DNA of 64,000 nt from Berkiella sp964594635 (GTDB lineage Bacteria > Pseudomonadota > Gammaproteobacteria > Berkiellales > Berkiellaceae), in assembly GCA_964594635.1 (NCBI GenBank), contig CAZQMV010000002.1:248001-312000 (forward strand), in the 5' to 3' direction. The notes beneath the pieces are model-generated. The model searched no databases. It was not told the DNA's origin and was given only the letters and a program-made list of their open reading frames with translations. Shown here one piece after another: positions 9,533 to 17,406 of this stretch (positions are counted from its first letter, which is position 1; the number at the start of each line of letters is the position of its first letter). The position numbers were made by a program, and so were the translations under genes.

Positions 9533-10378
9533 ATGGCAGAGCTTGGTGTCAGTGTCATCGTAACCACTTATAATTGGCCAAGTGCTTTAGACAGAGTCCT
9601 TGCCGGACTGAATGCGCAAGTCTATAAGCACTTTGAAGTCATTATTGCGGATGATGGCTCAAAAGAAGACACAGGACTTGTGATACAGGCTTGGCAATCT
9701 ATTGCTCCTTTTACGATTAAACATTGCTGGCATCCTGATCAAGGTTTTCAAGCTGCGATGATCCGCAATCGGGCAGCTGCACTCGCCAGCTATGAATATT
9801 TGGTGTTCATCGATGGCGATTGTGTTCCTTTACCTCATTTTGTGAGTAACCACGCTAAATTGGCAGAAGAAGGTTATTTTGTCGCGGGGAATCGTTTGTT
9901 GTTGAATCAAACGTTTACTGAGCAGGTATTAACAAAAAAAATGCCGATTGAGCGCTATAGCGCCAGTCACTGGGCACGCAAAACGCTCAAACGTGATTGT
10001 AATCGATTTTTGCCCTTGCTGACATTGCCGCTTGGCCATTTAAGAAAGCTCTCACCTAACCAATGGAAAGGTGTTAAAACCTGCAATTTAGGGTTATGGC
10101 GAGAGGATTATGTGCGTGTGAATGGATTAGATGAGAACTATATTGGTTGGGGCTTTGAAGATTCTGATTTAATTGTCAGATTGTTGCGAGCAAAGATTAA
10201 ACGTAAGTCTGGCAAATTTGCCACAGGTGTCGTGCATCTTTGGCATAAAGAACAAAACAGAGCAATGTTAAACGATAATGCCTATCGATTAGCACAAACC
10301 CTGCAAAGTAATGACATTAAAGCGAAGAAAGGTTTTGATCAGTATATAAATGACAATGATTACCTGCAAGTGGAATAG
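9533..10378 (+). CDS. Family 2 glycosyltransferase with C-terminal galactosyltransferase-type domain
   Basis: 281 residues, GT-A fold. The N-terminal VSVIVTTYNWPSALDRVL start, the IIADDGS loop and the FIDGDCVPLPHF Asp-x-Asp metal site mark a family 2 enzyme. The C-terminal WGFEDSDLIVRLL segment is the Glyco_transf_7C motif of galactosyl/N-acetylgalactosaminyl transferases. Probably extends the LPS outer core; sugar and acceptor cannot be read from sequence. It sits 12 bases after the ligase gene and its 3' end overlaps the kinase gene. Confidence 0.82.
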   Translation: MAELGVSVIVTTYNWPSALDRVLAGLNAQVYKHFEVIIADDGSKEDTGLVIQAWQSIAPFTIKHCWHPDQGFQAAMIRNRAAALASYEYLVFIDGDCVPLPHFVSNHAKLAEEGYFVAGNRLLLNQTFTEQVLTKKMPIERYSASHWARKTLKRDCNRFLPLLTLPLGHLRKLSPNQWKGVKTCNLGLWREDYVRVNGLDENYIGWGFEDSDLIVRLLRAKIKRKSGKFATGVVHLWHKEQNRAMLNDNAYRLAQTLQSNDIKAKKGFDQYINDNDYLQVE

Positions 10379-11057
10379 GCTCACTGTTTGCCAAGAGCGA
10401 TTTAATACCCCAAAAATGCAAAAAGTGTTGCAAGATATTGATTCTGTAATGCAAGCTCCCGTAAAGGTTTTAAAAGATGATCCCACTTCTACCGTGGTGG
10501 TGGTTAAAATTAACGACGAACCGTTGGTGGTTAAGCGCGCCAATACGAAAGGGTGTCTTCATTTTTTGCGACGTCTTGTTTGTTCGTCTCGAGCTAAAAA
10601 GAATTGGCATTTTGCCAAATTATTGCGCTCTTTAAATATTCAAACTTTTGAGCCCGTTGCTTATTTAGAAGAGCGGTTCGGTCCTTTCAAAAAACGTTCA
10701 TACTTCGTTTGTTCATTGATTAATGGTATGGATGCTTTGAGGTTTTTTTCAGAAAACGCTCATCAAAGAGACTGGGAAAAGGTAGCCAAGCGTATTGTGA
10801 CCATGATTGTGCAATTAGCGGCAAAGGGCCTTTCGCATCGTGATTTAAACTTAAGTAATATCCTGTTAGTACAAGAGCAGCCTTACCTCATTGATTTAGA
10901 CAGTATGCGCCAGCAACGAATTGCGCTATTCGCTAATCGAGCTTTGCATCATGAAGTGAGAAGGTTTATGGAAAATTGGCAAGATTATCCAACCATTTCA
11001 CCTATTGTTGCTGAAATTTTCACCGAATGTTTCAAAGAGCAGGGGCTTGTGTGTTAG
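10350..11057 (+). CDS. LPS core kinase, Kdo/WaaP (RfaP) family
   Basis: 235 residues with a small protein-kinase-like fold. A lysine in the EPLVVKRA strand near residue 55 is the likely ATP-binding lysine, LSHRDLNLSNILL is the catalytic loop, and LIDLDSM replaces the DFG metal loop. WaaP-like enzymes phosphorylate core heptose or Kdo; the substrate here is inferred from neighbours. The ATG at 10350 lies 29 bases inside the previous gene; a later ATG at 10416 is possible because neither has a clear ribosome site. Confidence 0.78.
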   Translation: MTMITCKWNRLTVCQERFNTPKMQKVLQDIDSVMQAPVKVLKDDPTSTVVVVKINDEPLVVKRANTKGCLHFLRRLVCSSRAKKNWHFAKLLRSLNIQTFEPVAYLEERFGPFKKRSYFVCSLINGMDALRFFSENAHQRDWEKVAKRIVTMIVQLAAKGLSHRDLNLSNILLVQEQPYLIDLDSMRQQRIALFANRALHHEVRRFMENWQDYPTISPIVAEIFTECFKEQGLVC

Positions 11058-11124
11058 GATGCGACTTGCAGGATAGCCGTGAATAAAAATTTAGAAAGTA
11101 GAATAAAATAAAAGTGGGAATGCT

Positions 11125-12573
11125 ATGTTAAAATGTCCTGATTTTTCCAGCGCTCATATTGTTGTGATGGGCGATGCCATGCTTGATCGTTATTGGCATG
11201 GTGATACTTCACGTATTTCACCAGAGGCACCTGTCCCTGTCGTGCGTATTGATCGCAATGAAGAGAGGGTCGGTGGGGCTGCGAATGTTGCTGTCAATGT
11301 GCAAGCGCTTGGCGCAATCACGACATTGATTAGTGTTATTGGTGAAGACGATCCCGGTCGTCAACTATCGCGCATGCTACAAAACAAAAAAGTACAATGT
11401 GATTTTATCCATTCGCCAACGATGAACACCACCTTGAAATTGCGCGTGTTGGGGCGTCATCAACAGCTTATTCGATTAGATTTTGAAGATAAGCAGCGCT
11501 GGCCTGCCGAGAAAATGATTGAACGCTTGACATCCTGTGTAGGGAAAGCGGGAGTACTCATTTTATCTGATTATGCTAAAGGGGTTTTAGCTTATCCTGC
11601 GCCCATCATTGAATATGCTCGTGCGCATAACATGATGGTATTGGTGGATCCGAAAAGCGCTGACTTAAGCATTTATCGCGGAGCAAACTTATTAACACCA
11701 AATATGAGCGAATTTGAATTAGCGGTGGGTGCTTGTGAGAATGAAGCCGATATTGAGAAAAAAGGCTTACAACTGATAAAAGATTTATCGCTAGACGCGT
11801 TACTCGTTACACGAGGAGCCGCTGGCATGACGTTGCTCGAAAAAAATGGTCACATCAAACATATTCCAACCAAGGCACGTGAAGTATTTGATATCACAGG
11901 CGCAGGTGATACGGTGATCGCGGTTTTAGCTGGCGCATTAGCAGCGAAGTGTTCACTATCGGATGCTGCTGAATTAGCCAATATTGCTGCGGGTATTTCT
12001 GTTGGACGTTTAGGGACCGCGACCATTACTCGAGAAGAAATAGAAGCCGAAATCCATGCAGAACAAAGTTTTACGTGGACACAAAATGTGATGTCGCAAG
12101 AAACATTGGTTGCAGAAGTGGTTAGGTTAAAAGCCAAAGGCAAAAGAATTGTGATGACCAATGGTTGTTTTGATATTTTGCATGCAGGCCATATTACCTA
12201 TTTACAGCAAGCTCGTGCTTTAGGTGATTGTCTTATTATTGCTGTGAATGACGATGCGTCCATTTCACGCTTAAAAGGACCAACACGACCTATTAATCGA
12301 TTATCAGAGCGTATGCAAGTTCTAGGTGCTTTGGGTTGTGTCGATTATGTGGTGCCCTTTAGTGAAGACACGCCAAAAACGCTTATCGAAGCCGTCTCAC
12401 CGAATACGTTAGTGAAAGGTGGCGACTATCAAGTGCATCAAATCGCGGGAAGTGAACATGTTCTTGCCAACGGTGGTCAGGTTAAAATCCTGCCCTTTGT
12501 AGAAGGCTGTTCGACAACCGGTATGTTAGAAAGAATGAATGCCCCAGCAGTTGAATTAGAGGTGATTGAATGA
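11125..12573 (+). CDS. hldE: Bifunctional heptose-7-phosphate kinase / heptose-1-phosphate adenylyltransferase
   Basis: 482 residues, the fused form. Residues 1 to about 320 form a ribokinase-like (PfkB) domain with DITGAGDTVIAVLAG near 255-270 containing the catalytic Asp. About 340-480 is a nucleotidyltransferase domain starting TNGCFDILHAGH with the HxGH active site. Together they convert D-glycero-D-manno-heptose 7-phosphate to ADP-D,D-heptose. It overlaps hldD by four bases (ATGA), so the last two ADP-heptose steps are co-translated. GTGGGA precedes the start. Confidence 0.96.
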   Translation: MLKCPDFSSAHIVVMGDAMLDRYWHGDTSRISPEAPVPVVRIDRNEERVGGAANVAVNVQALGAITTLISVIGEDDPGRQLSRMLQNKKVQCDFIHSPTMNTTLKLRVLGRHQQLIRLDFEDKQRWPAEKMIERLTSCVGKAGVLILSDYAKGVLAYPAPIIEYARAHNMMVLVDPKSADLSIYRGANLLTPNMSEFELAVGACENEADIEKKGLQLIKDLSLDALLVTRGAAGMTLLEKNGHIKHIPTKAREVFDITGAGDTVIAVLAGALAAKCSLSDAAELANIAAGISVGRLGTATITREEIEAEIHAEQSFTWTQNVMSQETLVAEVVRLKAKGKRIVMTNGCFDILHAGHITYLQQARALGDCLIIAVNDDASISRLKGPTRPINRLSERMQVLGALGCVDYVVPFSEDTPKTLIEAVSPNTLVKGGDYQVHQIAGSEHVLANGGQVKILPFVEGCSTTGMLERMNAPAVELEVIE

Positions 12574-13517
12574 TTATTGTTACCGGAGGTGCCGGTTTTA
12601 TCGGTTCCAATATTGTCAAAGGGTTAAACCAACGTGGCATCAAAGATATTATTGTTGTCGATGAATTAACCGATGGAACCAAATTTGCTCATTTAACCGA
12701 TTGTGAGATTGCAGATTATCTGGATAAAGATGTGTTCTTGCGTTTAATCGAGAAACGCGACAGCTTTGGGCAAGATATCCAAGCGATTTTTCATGAAGGT
12801 GCGTGCTCGAGCACTACTGAATGGAACGGCCGGTTCATGATGGAAAACAATTATGAATATTCCAAATCACTGTTACATTACTGCTTAGATCGTGGCGTTA
12901 ACTTAATGTATGCTTCTAGTGCTGCCACTTATGGCGATGGTTTAGTCTTCAAGGAAGAACGTGAGTATGAAAAGCCATTAAATGTGTATGGTTATTCAAA
13001 GTTTTTGTTCGATCAATATGTTAGAAGATTATTGCCACAAGCAAAAAGTCAAATCGCGGGATTTCGTTATTTTAACGTCTATGGTCCACACGAAGATCAC
13101 AAAGGCAGCATGTCCAGTGTTGCCTATCACTTGAACCAGCAATTGCCTAAAAACGGCATGGTGAAATTGTTTGAAGGCTGTGATGGCTATGGTAATGGTG
13201 AACAGCGTCGCGATTTCGTCTATGTGGGGGATGTGGTCGATGTAAACTTGTGGTTTATGGACAATCCCCAAAAGAGCGGGATTTTTAATGTAGGCACCGG
13301 TAAAAGCCAAAGCTTTAATGATGTGGCAAAGGCGGTGATCGCTTGGCATAACAAAGGCCATATCGAATACATTCCTTTCCCTGAACATTTAAAGGGTCGT
13401 TATCAAAGCTTTACTGAAGCCGATATTACCAGGCTTCGTGAAGTGGGATACACCCAACCGTTTAAGACAGTGGAAGAGGGTGTGAAAATGTATTTGGATG
13501 CAATAAGCCAAAAGTAA
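12570..13517 (+). CDS. hldD: ADP-L-glycero-D-manno-heptose 6-epimerase
   Basis: 315 residues, extended short-chain dehydrogenase. N-terminal VTGGAGFIGSNIV binds NADP; Ser116 in YASSAAT and Tyr140-x3-Lys144 (YGYSK) are at the same positions as in E. coli HldD. It makes ADP-L,D-heptose, the donor for WaaC and WaaF in this same window. Last gene of the forward LPS block; a hairpin-rich spacer follows. Confidence 0.96.
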   Translation: MIIVTGGAGFIGSNIVKGLNQRGIKDIIVVDELTDGTKFAHLTDCEIADYLDKDVFLRLIEKRDSFGQDIQAIFHEGACSSTTEWNGRFMMENNYEYSKSLLHYCLDRGVNLMYASSAATYGDGLVFKEEREYEKPLNVYGYSKFLFDQYVRRLLPQAKSQIAGFRYFNVYGPHEDHKGSMSSVAYHLNQQLPKNGMVKLFEGCDGYGNGEQRRDFVYVGDVVDVNLWFMDNPQKSGIFNVGTGKSQSFNDVAKAVIAWHNKGHIEYIPFPEHLKGRYQSFTEADITRLREVGYTQPFKTVEEGVKMYLDAISQK

Positions 13518-13527
13518 GTTTTTTATA

Positions 13528-13674
13528 ATCGCGGTAGCGATTTAACTTAATAGCCCCGGGTAAGGCCGGTTACGGCCGAAACCCGGGGTAAGCTTCCCTC
13601 CAATTTCCCGCCGGGGAACCGGCGGTACAAGATGTTGCGCTTCTGTTACAGCTGCCGCTGTAAAGAAAATCTTG
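13528..13674. repeat. Array of four consecutive hairpins in the spacer after hldD
   Basis: Read directly: a 5-bp stem ATCGC/GCGAT at 13528-13541; CCCCGGGT (13554-13561) with ACCCGGGG (13581-13588), enclosing GGCCG/CGGCC (13564-13568 with 13573-13577, loop GTTA); CCGCCGG/CCGGCGG (13608-13614 with 13619-13625, loop GGAA); TTACAGC/GCTGTAA (13646-13652 with 13657-13663, loop TGCC) inside an outer CAAGAT/ATCTTG stem (13628-13633 with 13669-13674). Very GC-rich against its surroundings and lacking U-tracts, so not ordinary terminators. Could be a REP-like element or structured RNA. Confidence 0.7.
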
Positions 13675-13728
13675 ATAATCATTTCAGTCTAATATATAGC
13701 TGCTTTTTTTCTTGTTGAAAGAAGCATA

Positions 13729-13923
13729 ATGGAATACAAAGGCTTTATCATTAAACATTATTACGATGTGAGATCAGGTGTCTACATTGGCGAAGTCACT
13801 AATGCACCTCAAGCCATTGTATTTAGTGCAGCAACATTTGATTCTTTGAAAAGTGTGATGAAAGAAGCAATAGACAGCTATTTCTCATCAGTGCTGCTAA
13901 AAGAAATTGAAGATGTTATTTAG
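13729..13923 (+). CDS. HicB-like antitoxin-type small protein (N-terminal domain only)
   Basis: 64 residues. The opening MEYKGFIIKHYYDVRSGVYIG, a later FDSLKSVMKEAIDSYF helix and the overall spacing match the partial RNase H-like N-terminal domain of HicB antitoxins. The C-terminal DNA-binding arm of full HicB is absent, and no HicA toxin gene is adjacent. Either a stand-alone HicB-fold protein or a remnant of a hicAB pair. Its 3' end overlaps that of the convergent RES toxin gene by 8 bases. Confidence 0.65.
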   Translation: MEYKGFIIKHYYDVRSGVYIGEVTNAPQAIVFSAATFDSLKSVMKEAIDSYFSSVLLKEIEDVI

Positions 13924-14620
13924 GGCTACTTTTAAAGGGCTCTATCGTTAGATATTTTTTCCCAGGAGTGGCTTCAACTTCTACAGTTTGTTTCATGGGA
14001 TTGATGTAATAAGTTAAAAATTGACTCATTCTCAGATTGCTTAAGATACTTGGATTAAATACGACCACATTGACACCATCTGTTTTTCTAGCAGACGGTG
14101 CGAGCAAACCTGGATGTCCTTGGCTGGATAGCTTTCTTCCGATCTGTTGAGTGTAAGCATAATCTTCATGAATTAAATCAGGATATGTAGTTTGTTGCCC
14201 TCTAAAATCGAGCAAAACGCCTTCGCAATGGATATTATAAACTGCACGTTCTCGGATAATAACTTCATTTATCCCTTGCACATTTAATTCATTTTTTAAA
14301 TTATGAAAAGCGGTTTCATAAATCGTAGTATCTAAATCCATTGAGCCATACCAACAACCAAAAGAACTATCACTATATCGAGTACACTGGTAATTTTCTG
14401 ACTCAAAGGGATACATCACACTCATTGTATAATGAAATCCTCGCTGAATGAGATTGGGAGGGCAGTCTTGTTTTACGCGAGCTTCAGCTGCGATTGCAAT
14501 AGGTTTATACTCTTCTTCATTTTCATAAAGATCGTCAAATAGATCTTCGCTTTTTTTTAAAGAGGGAATGTTTCTTTTAATATCTTCATCAAGAGGGGCA
14601 TTCTTTTCAAATAAATCCAC
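13916..14620 (-). CDS. RES-domain toxin (type II toxin-antitoxin)
   Basis: 234 residues. The RES triad is visible: Arg81 in TRYSDSSFG, Glu102 in IYETAFH and Ser176 in LLAPSARKTDG. RES toxins either degrade NAD+ (MbcT type) or ADP-ribosylate a metabolic enzyme (ParT type); which applies here is not readable. It begins with GTG one base inside the antitoxin stop (TAGTG), so the toxin is translated after the antitoxin. An N-terminal extension of about 55 acidic residues precedes the core domain. Confidence 0.85.
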   Translation of the reverse strand: MDLFEKNAPLDEDIKRNIPSLKKSEDLFDDLYENEEEYKPIAIAAEARVKQDCPPNLIQRGFHYTMSVMYPFESENYQCTRYSDSSFGCWYGSMDLDTTIYETAFHNLKNELNVQGINEVIIRERAVYNIHCEGVLLDFRGQQTTYPDLIHEDYAYTQQIGRKLSSQGHPGLLAPSARKTDGVNVVVFNPSILSNLRMSQFLTYYINPMKQTVEVEATPGKKYLTIEPFKSSPK

Positions 14621-15048
14621 TATTGTCCTCGTATAAAATCTAAATATCGAGCAACTCTCGCAGCACCAAGTACTCCTTGAGTTTGTATTACCTCTAATGG
14701 AGTGAAGTTGTCAAATGCTTTATTGTGACGACTAATCCATGAGTAGCGAATTTCAGGATTTTTAGGATAAAGTATGCGCAAAGCTTTATGGATAGCCAAT
14801 AAGTATCCCACCCTATCGAGCATATCTCTAGATTTTGGCAAAGCGCTTTCACCTTTACGGTATTTATTTAAAGCACTGCGACTTTCTTCGCTTAATCCAA
14901 GCAAGTTAAGCTGGGAGCGTTGATCTAATTCCCAATGTTCGAATAATTTCATTAACATTACGGCTAATTTTTTTCTAGCTTCTGTGGCCTCTAAATCAAT
15001 TGGACTTTCAATATGTGGATTTAGTATTGAAGATTTGAATTTACCCAT
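14620..15048 (-). CDS. Xre/MbcA/ParS-type antitoxin
   Basis: 142 residues from the ATG at 15048, which is preceded at proper spacing by GGGAG; an ATG at 15069 would add seven residues but has a poor site. The middle contains a small helix-turn-helix-like Xre region, and the C-terminal 60 residues (from HKALRILYPKNPE, through FTPLEVIQTQGVLGAARV) match the DUF2384 toxin-binding domain. It neutralises the RES toxin encoded directly downstream and probably represses its own promoter. Confidence 0.85.
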   Translation of the reverse strand: MGKFKSSILNPHIESPIDLEATEARKKLAVMLMKLFEHWELDQRSQLNLLGLSEESRSALNKYRKGESALPKSRDMLDRVGYLLAIHKALRILYPKNPEIRYSWISRHNKAFDNFTPLEVIQTQGVLGAARVARYLDFIRGQ

Positions 15049-15094
15049 TTCATTGCTCCCAAGTATCATAAGATAAAGATAGCACAGGAATGGA

Positions 15095-15123
15095 TATATA
15101 AAAACAAAATATGTATATAAAAC
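15095..15123 (-). promoter_or_regulatory. Direct repeats in the antitoxin promoter region
   Basis: TATATAAAA(A)C occurs at 15095 and again at 15114, a 19-base period, about 50 bases upstream of the antitoxin start. This AT-rich pair overlaps likely -10 sequence for the minus-strand toxin-antitoxin operon and is a candidate autoregulatory operator. Inference only. Confidence 0.35.
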
Positions 15124-15156
15124 TACATTTTGTTGGGGTAGTTACTTAAAATGTAG
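15123..15156 (-). terminator. Candidate terminator after the ankyrin gene
   Basis: Inverted repeat CTACATTTT / AAAATGTAG (15123-15131 and 15148-15156, 16-base loop), followed on the minus strand by TTTTATATA. It lies 12 bases beyond the stop of the ankyrin gene. The stem is AT-rich, so termination strength is doubtful. Confidence 0.4.
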
Positions 15157-15167
15157 AGCAGATACAC

Positions 15168-15755
15168 TTATTTCATCTTCTTCTTTCGATAAGCCATAAA
15201 ATCAACCACGTTATTCATAGTAGCGCTTTGTTGATTATACCAATTTCTTGCCTCTGCATTTTCAATGGCACTTTTTTGTAGCTCCATCATTCTACGAGGC
15301 ACGAGTTCCTTCGTTTGTTTATTAGGCAAAATGGGTAAATGTTGCGGCCATTGATATTTAACCGCATGGCGATGACGTTGCTCAATCATGCGAGCAACTT
15401 CCAAAAATCCATGTTGATAAGCCATGGTTGCGGGAGTGTGAAACTGCCCGTTTTCTAGGTGAATGTTAGCTCCCCAGGCAAGTAATAATTGTGTTAATTT
15501 AAGGTTGCCAGTAAGGGCTGCGTAATGTAAAGGAGTCATATGGGTGTAGGAAGGATCAGTCGCTAGCGCATTAATATTTGCCCCTTTCTCTAACAGCGCG
15601 TTCACCACATCGGGTAAATTCTTTTGTACCGCTAGGTGCAAAGCCGTTTGACCTTGTTGATCATAAAGGCACACTTGATAGGGCTTAGCATGTTGAATTA
15701 ATGCTAAAGCGAGTTCTTTGTGCCCCTGACGAAGTGCATTGATAATGATGCTCAT
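15168..15755 (-). CDS. Ankyrin-repeat protein
   Basis: 195 residues with two clear ankyrin repeats: GQTALHLAVQKNLPDVVNALLEKGANI at about 35-61 and MTPLHYAALTGNLKLTQLLLAWGANI at about 73-98. A weaker third follows and a half repeat stands at the N-terminus. The last 70 residues are basic and not ankyrin-like. No signal peptide. AAGGTG precedes the ATG. Ankyrin proteins mediate protein binding and in intracellular bacteria are often delivered to the host; delivery is not shown by this sequence. It separates the toxin-antitoxin pair from the LPS genes. Confidence 0.85.
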   Translation of the reverse strand: MSIIINALRQGHKELALALIQHAKPYQVCLYDQQGQTALHLAVQKNLPDVVNALLEKGANINALATDPSYTHMTPLHYAALTGNLKLTQLLLAWGANIHLENGQFHTPATMAYQHGFLEVARMIEQRHRHAVKYQWPQHLPILPNKQTKELVPRRMMELQKSAIENAEARNWYNQQSATMNNVVDFMAYRKKKMK

Positions 15756-15853
15756 GACATCACCTTGCCTTTTCTTATTATTATTCAGTCCAGTTTAAAA
15801 GAGGCGGCAATACAATGAAATTGTACCTTTGGTACCTGTGAATGCGAACAGAT

Positions 15854-16654
15854 CTAAATAAGGGCGAGTGTGAAACCTAAGGCAATATTGGGTGTTGCTG
15901 TATATTGAATATGATTTGTAATCAATTGGTAATCTTCATAATCAATACGGAAAATACCTAATGAAGCTTGTGGGCGTAAAACGAGATGCTGATGAAGTTG
16001 TAGCTCGGTGTTTACAACAAGATTGAGTCGATTAATGCAGAGATTAGAAAAGGGTAAACTGGTTGTTGCTTGAAGTTCACCCAAAATGGATTCTGTAATA
16101 TCAAAGCGAAGACCGAGCCCCAAGTTGGTTGCTGCCATGGAAAATGAGCGTGCGCTAGCAAAAGGATATGAGGCAAACCCATAGTGATAGTGGATCCAAT
16201 GACCTTCAACAATAGGGGAAAGTTGTAAGCCTCTTACTACTTTAAAATAATTACCCATCTGTAGCTGATACCAATCGAAATCAAAGGTTAAGCTAAAATC
16301 TTGTCCAGCAGGGAGTTGTTGATTATGGGTTAGCAGTGAGCGTTTGAGCGTATCATGGCCTTCGGGCTGCAAATGATGATAAACAAAATTAAGAAAGAAG
16401 TGGTAAATGCCAAGGCCTGCGCCAATATCATAATATAATTCATCATCAATACCTGCTTCGCTTAATTGAGGGCGGGCTAGATCCGTAGTATTGGGAGAAC
16501 CCCCGCGAGGTGTTTGCGCCATACCTTTGATATGCGCATAATCGACATTGCCAGCAATATTGATTTCCCATGCAGGGAAAGCATTGACTTGTTGCAAATA
16601 TAAAGTGAAAAAGAAAAGGGTATAAGAGAGTCTATTTTTTTTGTTAATAATCAT
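15854..16654 (-). CDS. Secreted outer-membrane beta-barrel protein of unknown function
   Basis: 266 residues. A hydrophobic N-terminus ending near VNAFPAW looks like a signal peptide. The rest alternates aromatic and hydrophobic residues in strand-like stretches (YYDIGAGLGIYHFFLNF, LRFDITESILGEL, LQLHQHLVLRPQASLGIF) with a final hydrophobic strand, as in an 8- to 12-strand barrel. I do not recognise the family. Its start overlaps the deacetylase stop by one base, so it is co-translated with envelope carbohydrate genes, suggesting a role in surface glycolipid modification or export. Confidence 0.6.
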   Translation of the reverse strand: MIINKKNRLSYTLFFFTLYLQQVNAFPAWEINIAGNVDYAHIKGMAQTPRGGSPNTTDLARPQLSEAGIDDELYYDIGAGLGIYHFFLNFVYHHLQPEGHDTLKRSLLTHNQQLPAGQDFSLTFDFDWYQLQMGNYFKVVRGLQLSPIVEGHWIHYHYGFASYPFASARSFSMAATNLGLGLRFDITESILGELQATTSLPFSNLCINRLNLVVNTELQLHQHLVLRPQASLGIFRIDYEDYQLITNHIQYTATPNIALGFTLALI

Positions 16655-17406
16655 TATTTCCTTCGGAGCCGGTTGAGCCAGTATTTGAGAGATAATTGAC
16701 GAATCAGTCTATTATCAATCGGGCGCATTTGGGTCCAAAGTGGGTCTGCATCGATACGATAAATCATTTTGCGCTTTTGATCCCATCCGTGGTTCAAGCT
16801 GCTACCGATCCTAAATCCATAATCGTAGGTTCTACTTACCATTCTATGTGCAAAACGAGACATTTTTCCATAGGGATAGATAAAATAATCAACGTTAGTG
16901 CCTAACTTCTTTTCTAAGATCTCTTTAGAAGCAGATATTTCTTGAATAAAATTCGCCTTGTTATCCGCCAGATTTTCATGCCGATAACCATGCGATGCAA
17001 TAAGCACATGCGGGCTAGTTGCCATTTCTTTCAGTTCTTCCCAGGTACAAAAAGGCACTTTTGTTTGATGTAGGTTGTTCTGCATGCCTTGTGGATAGGG
17101 AACCGCTAAACGATCATCTGGCTTTAGAGCGGTATTGTCTACAATGTAATGCGGGCTTACCGCTAGAATCGCTTTAACTTGATGTTGAGAAAGCAAGGGA
17201 TAAACATAGTGATAAAAATCAAAGTAAGCGTCATCAAAGGTCAAACAAATTGCTACCCCTTTTGACGGTAATTTATCGCCAGGGACAACGATAGGGTAAT
17301 TTTGCTTAAGATAACTTAAATATCGAGAAAACTGTTGGTGATCATAGTTTTGGCTGTCGTCATGTACGCGATGAAACATGAGTGTGATAATTTTACACTC
17401 ACTCAT
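16654..17406 (-). CDS. Polysaccharide deacetylase (NodB homology domain)
   Basis: 250 residues, carbohydrate esterase family 4. TFDDAY near residue 56 supplies the catalytic and metal Asp residues, and SHGYRH supplies the two metal histidines; FIYPYGK is a later conserved motif. There is no signal peptide, so it likely acts in the cytoplasm or at the inner membrane face on an LPS or lipid-linked sugar. It overlaps the upstream glycosyltransferase gene by four bases (ATGA) and the barrel gene by one. Confidence 0.87.
   Translation of the reverse strand: MSECKIITLMFHRVHDDSQNYDHQQFSRYLSYLKQNYPIVVPGDKLPSKGVAICLTFDDAYFDFYHYVYPLLSQHQVKAILAVSPHYIVDNTALKPDDRLAVPYPQGMQNNLHQTKVPFCTWEELKEMATSPHVLIASHGYRHENLADNKANFIQEISASKEILEKKLGTNVDYFIYPYGKMSRFAHRMVSRTYDYGFRIGSSLNHGWDQKRKMIYRIDADPLWTQMRPIDNRLIRQLSLKYWLNRLRRK

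Noticed and set aside
10350..10378. Overlap of glycosyltransferase and kinase taken as a frameshifted single gene
   Set aside because: Both proteins have complete domains of normal length; the overlap is a coupling or a later kinase start.
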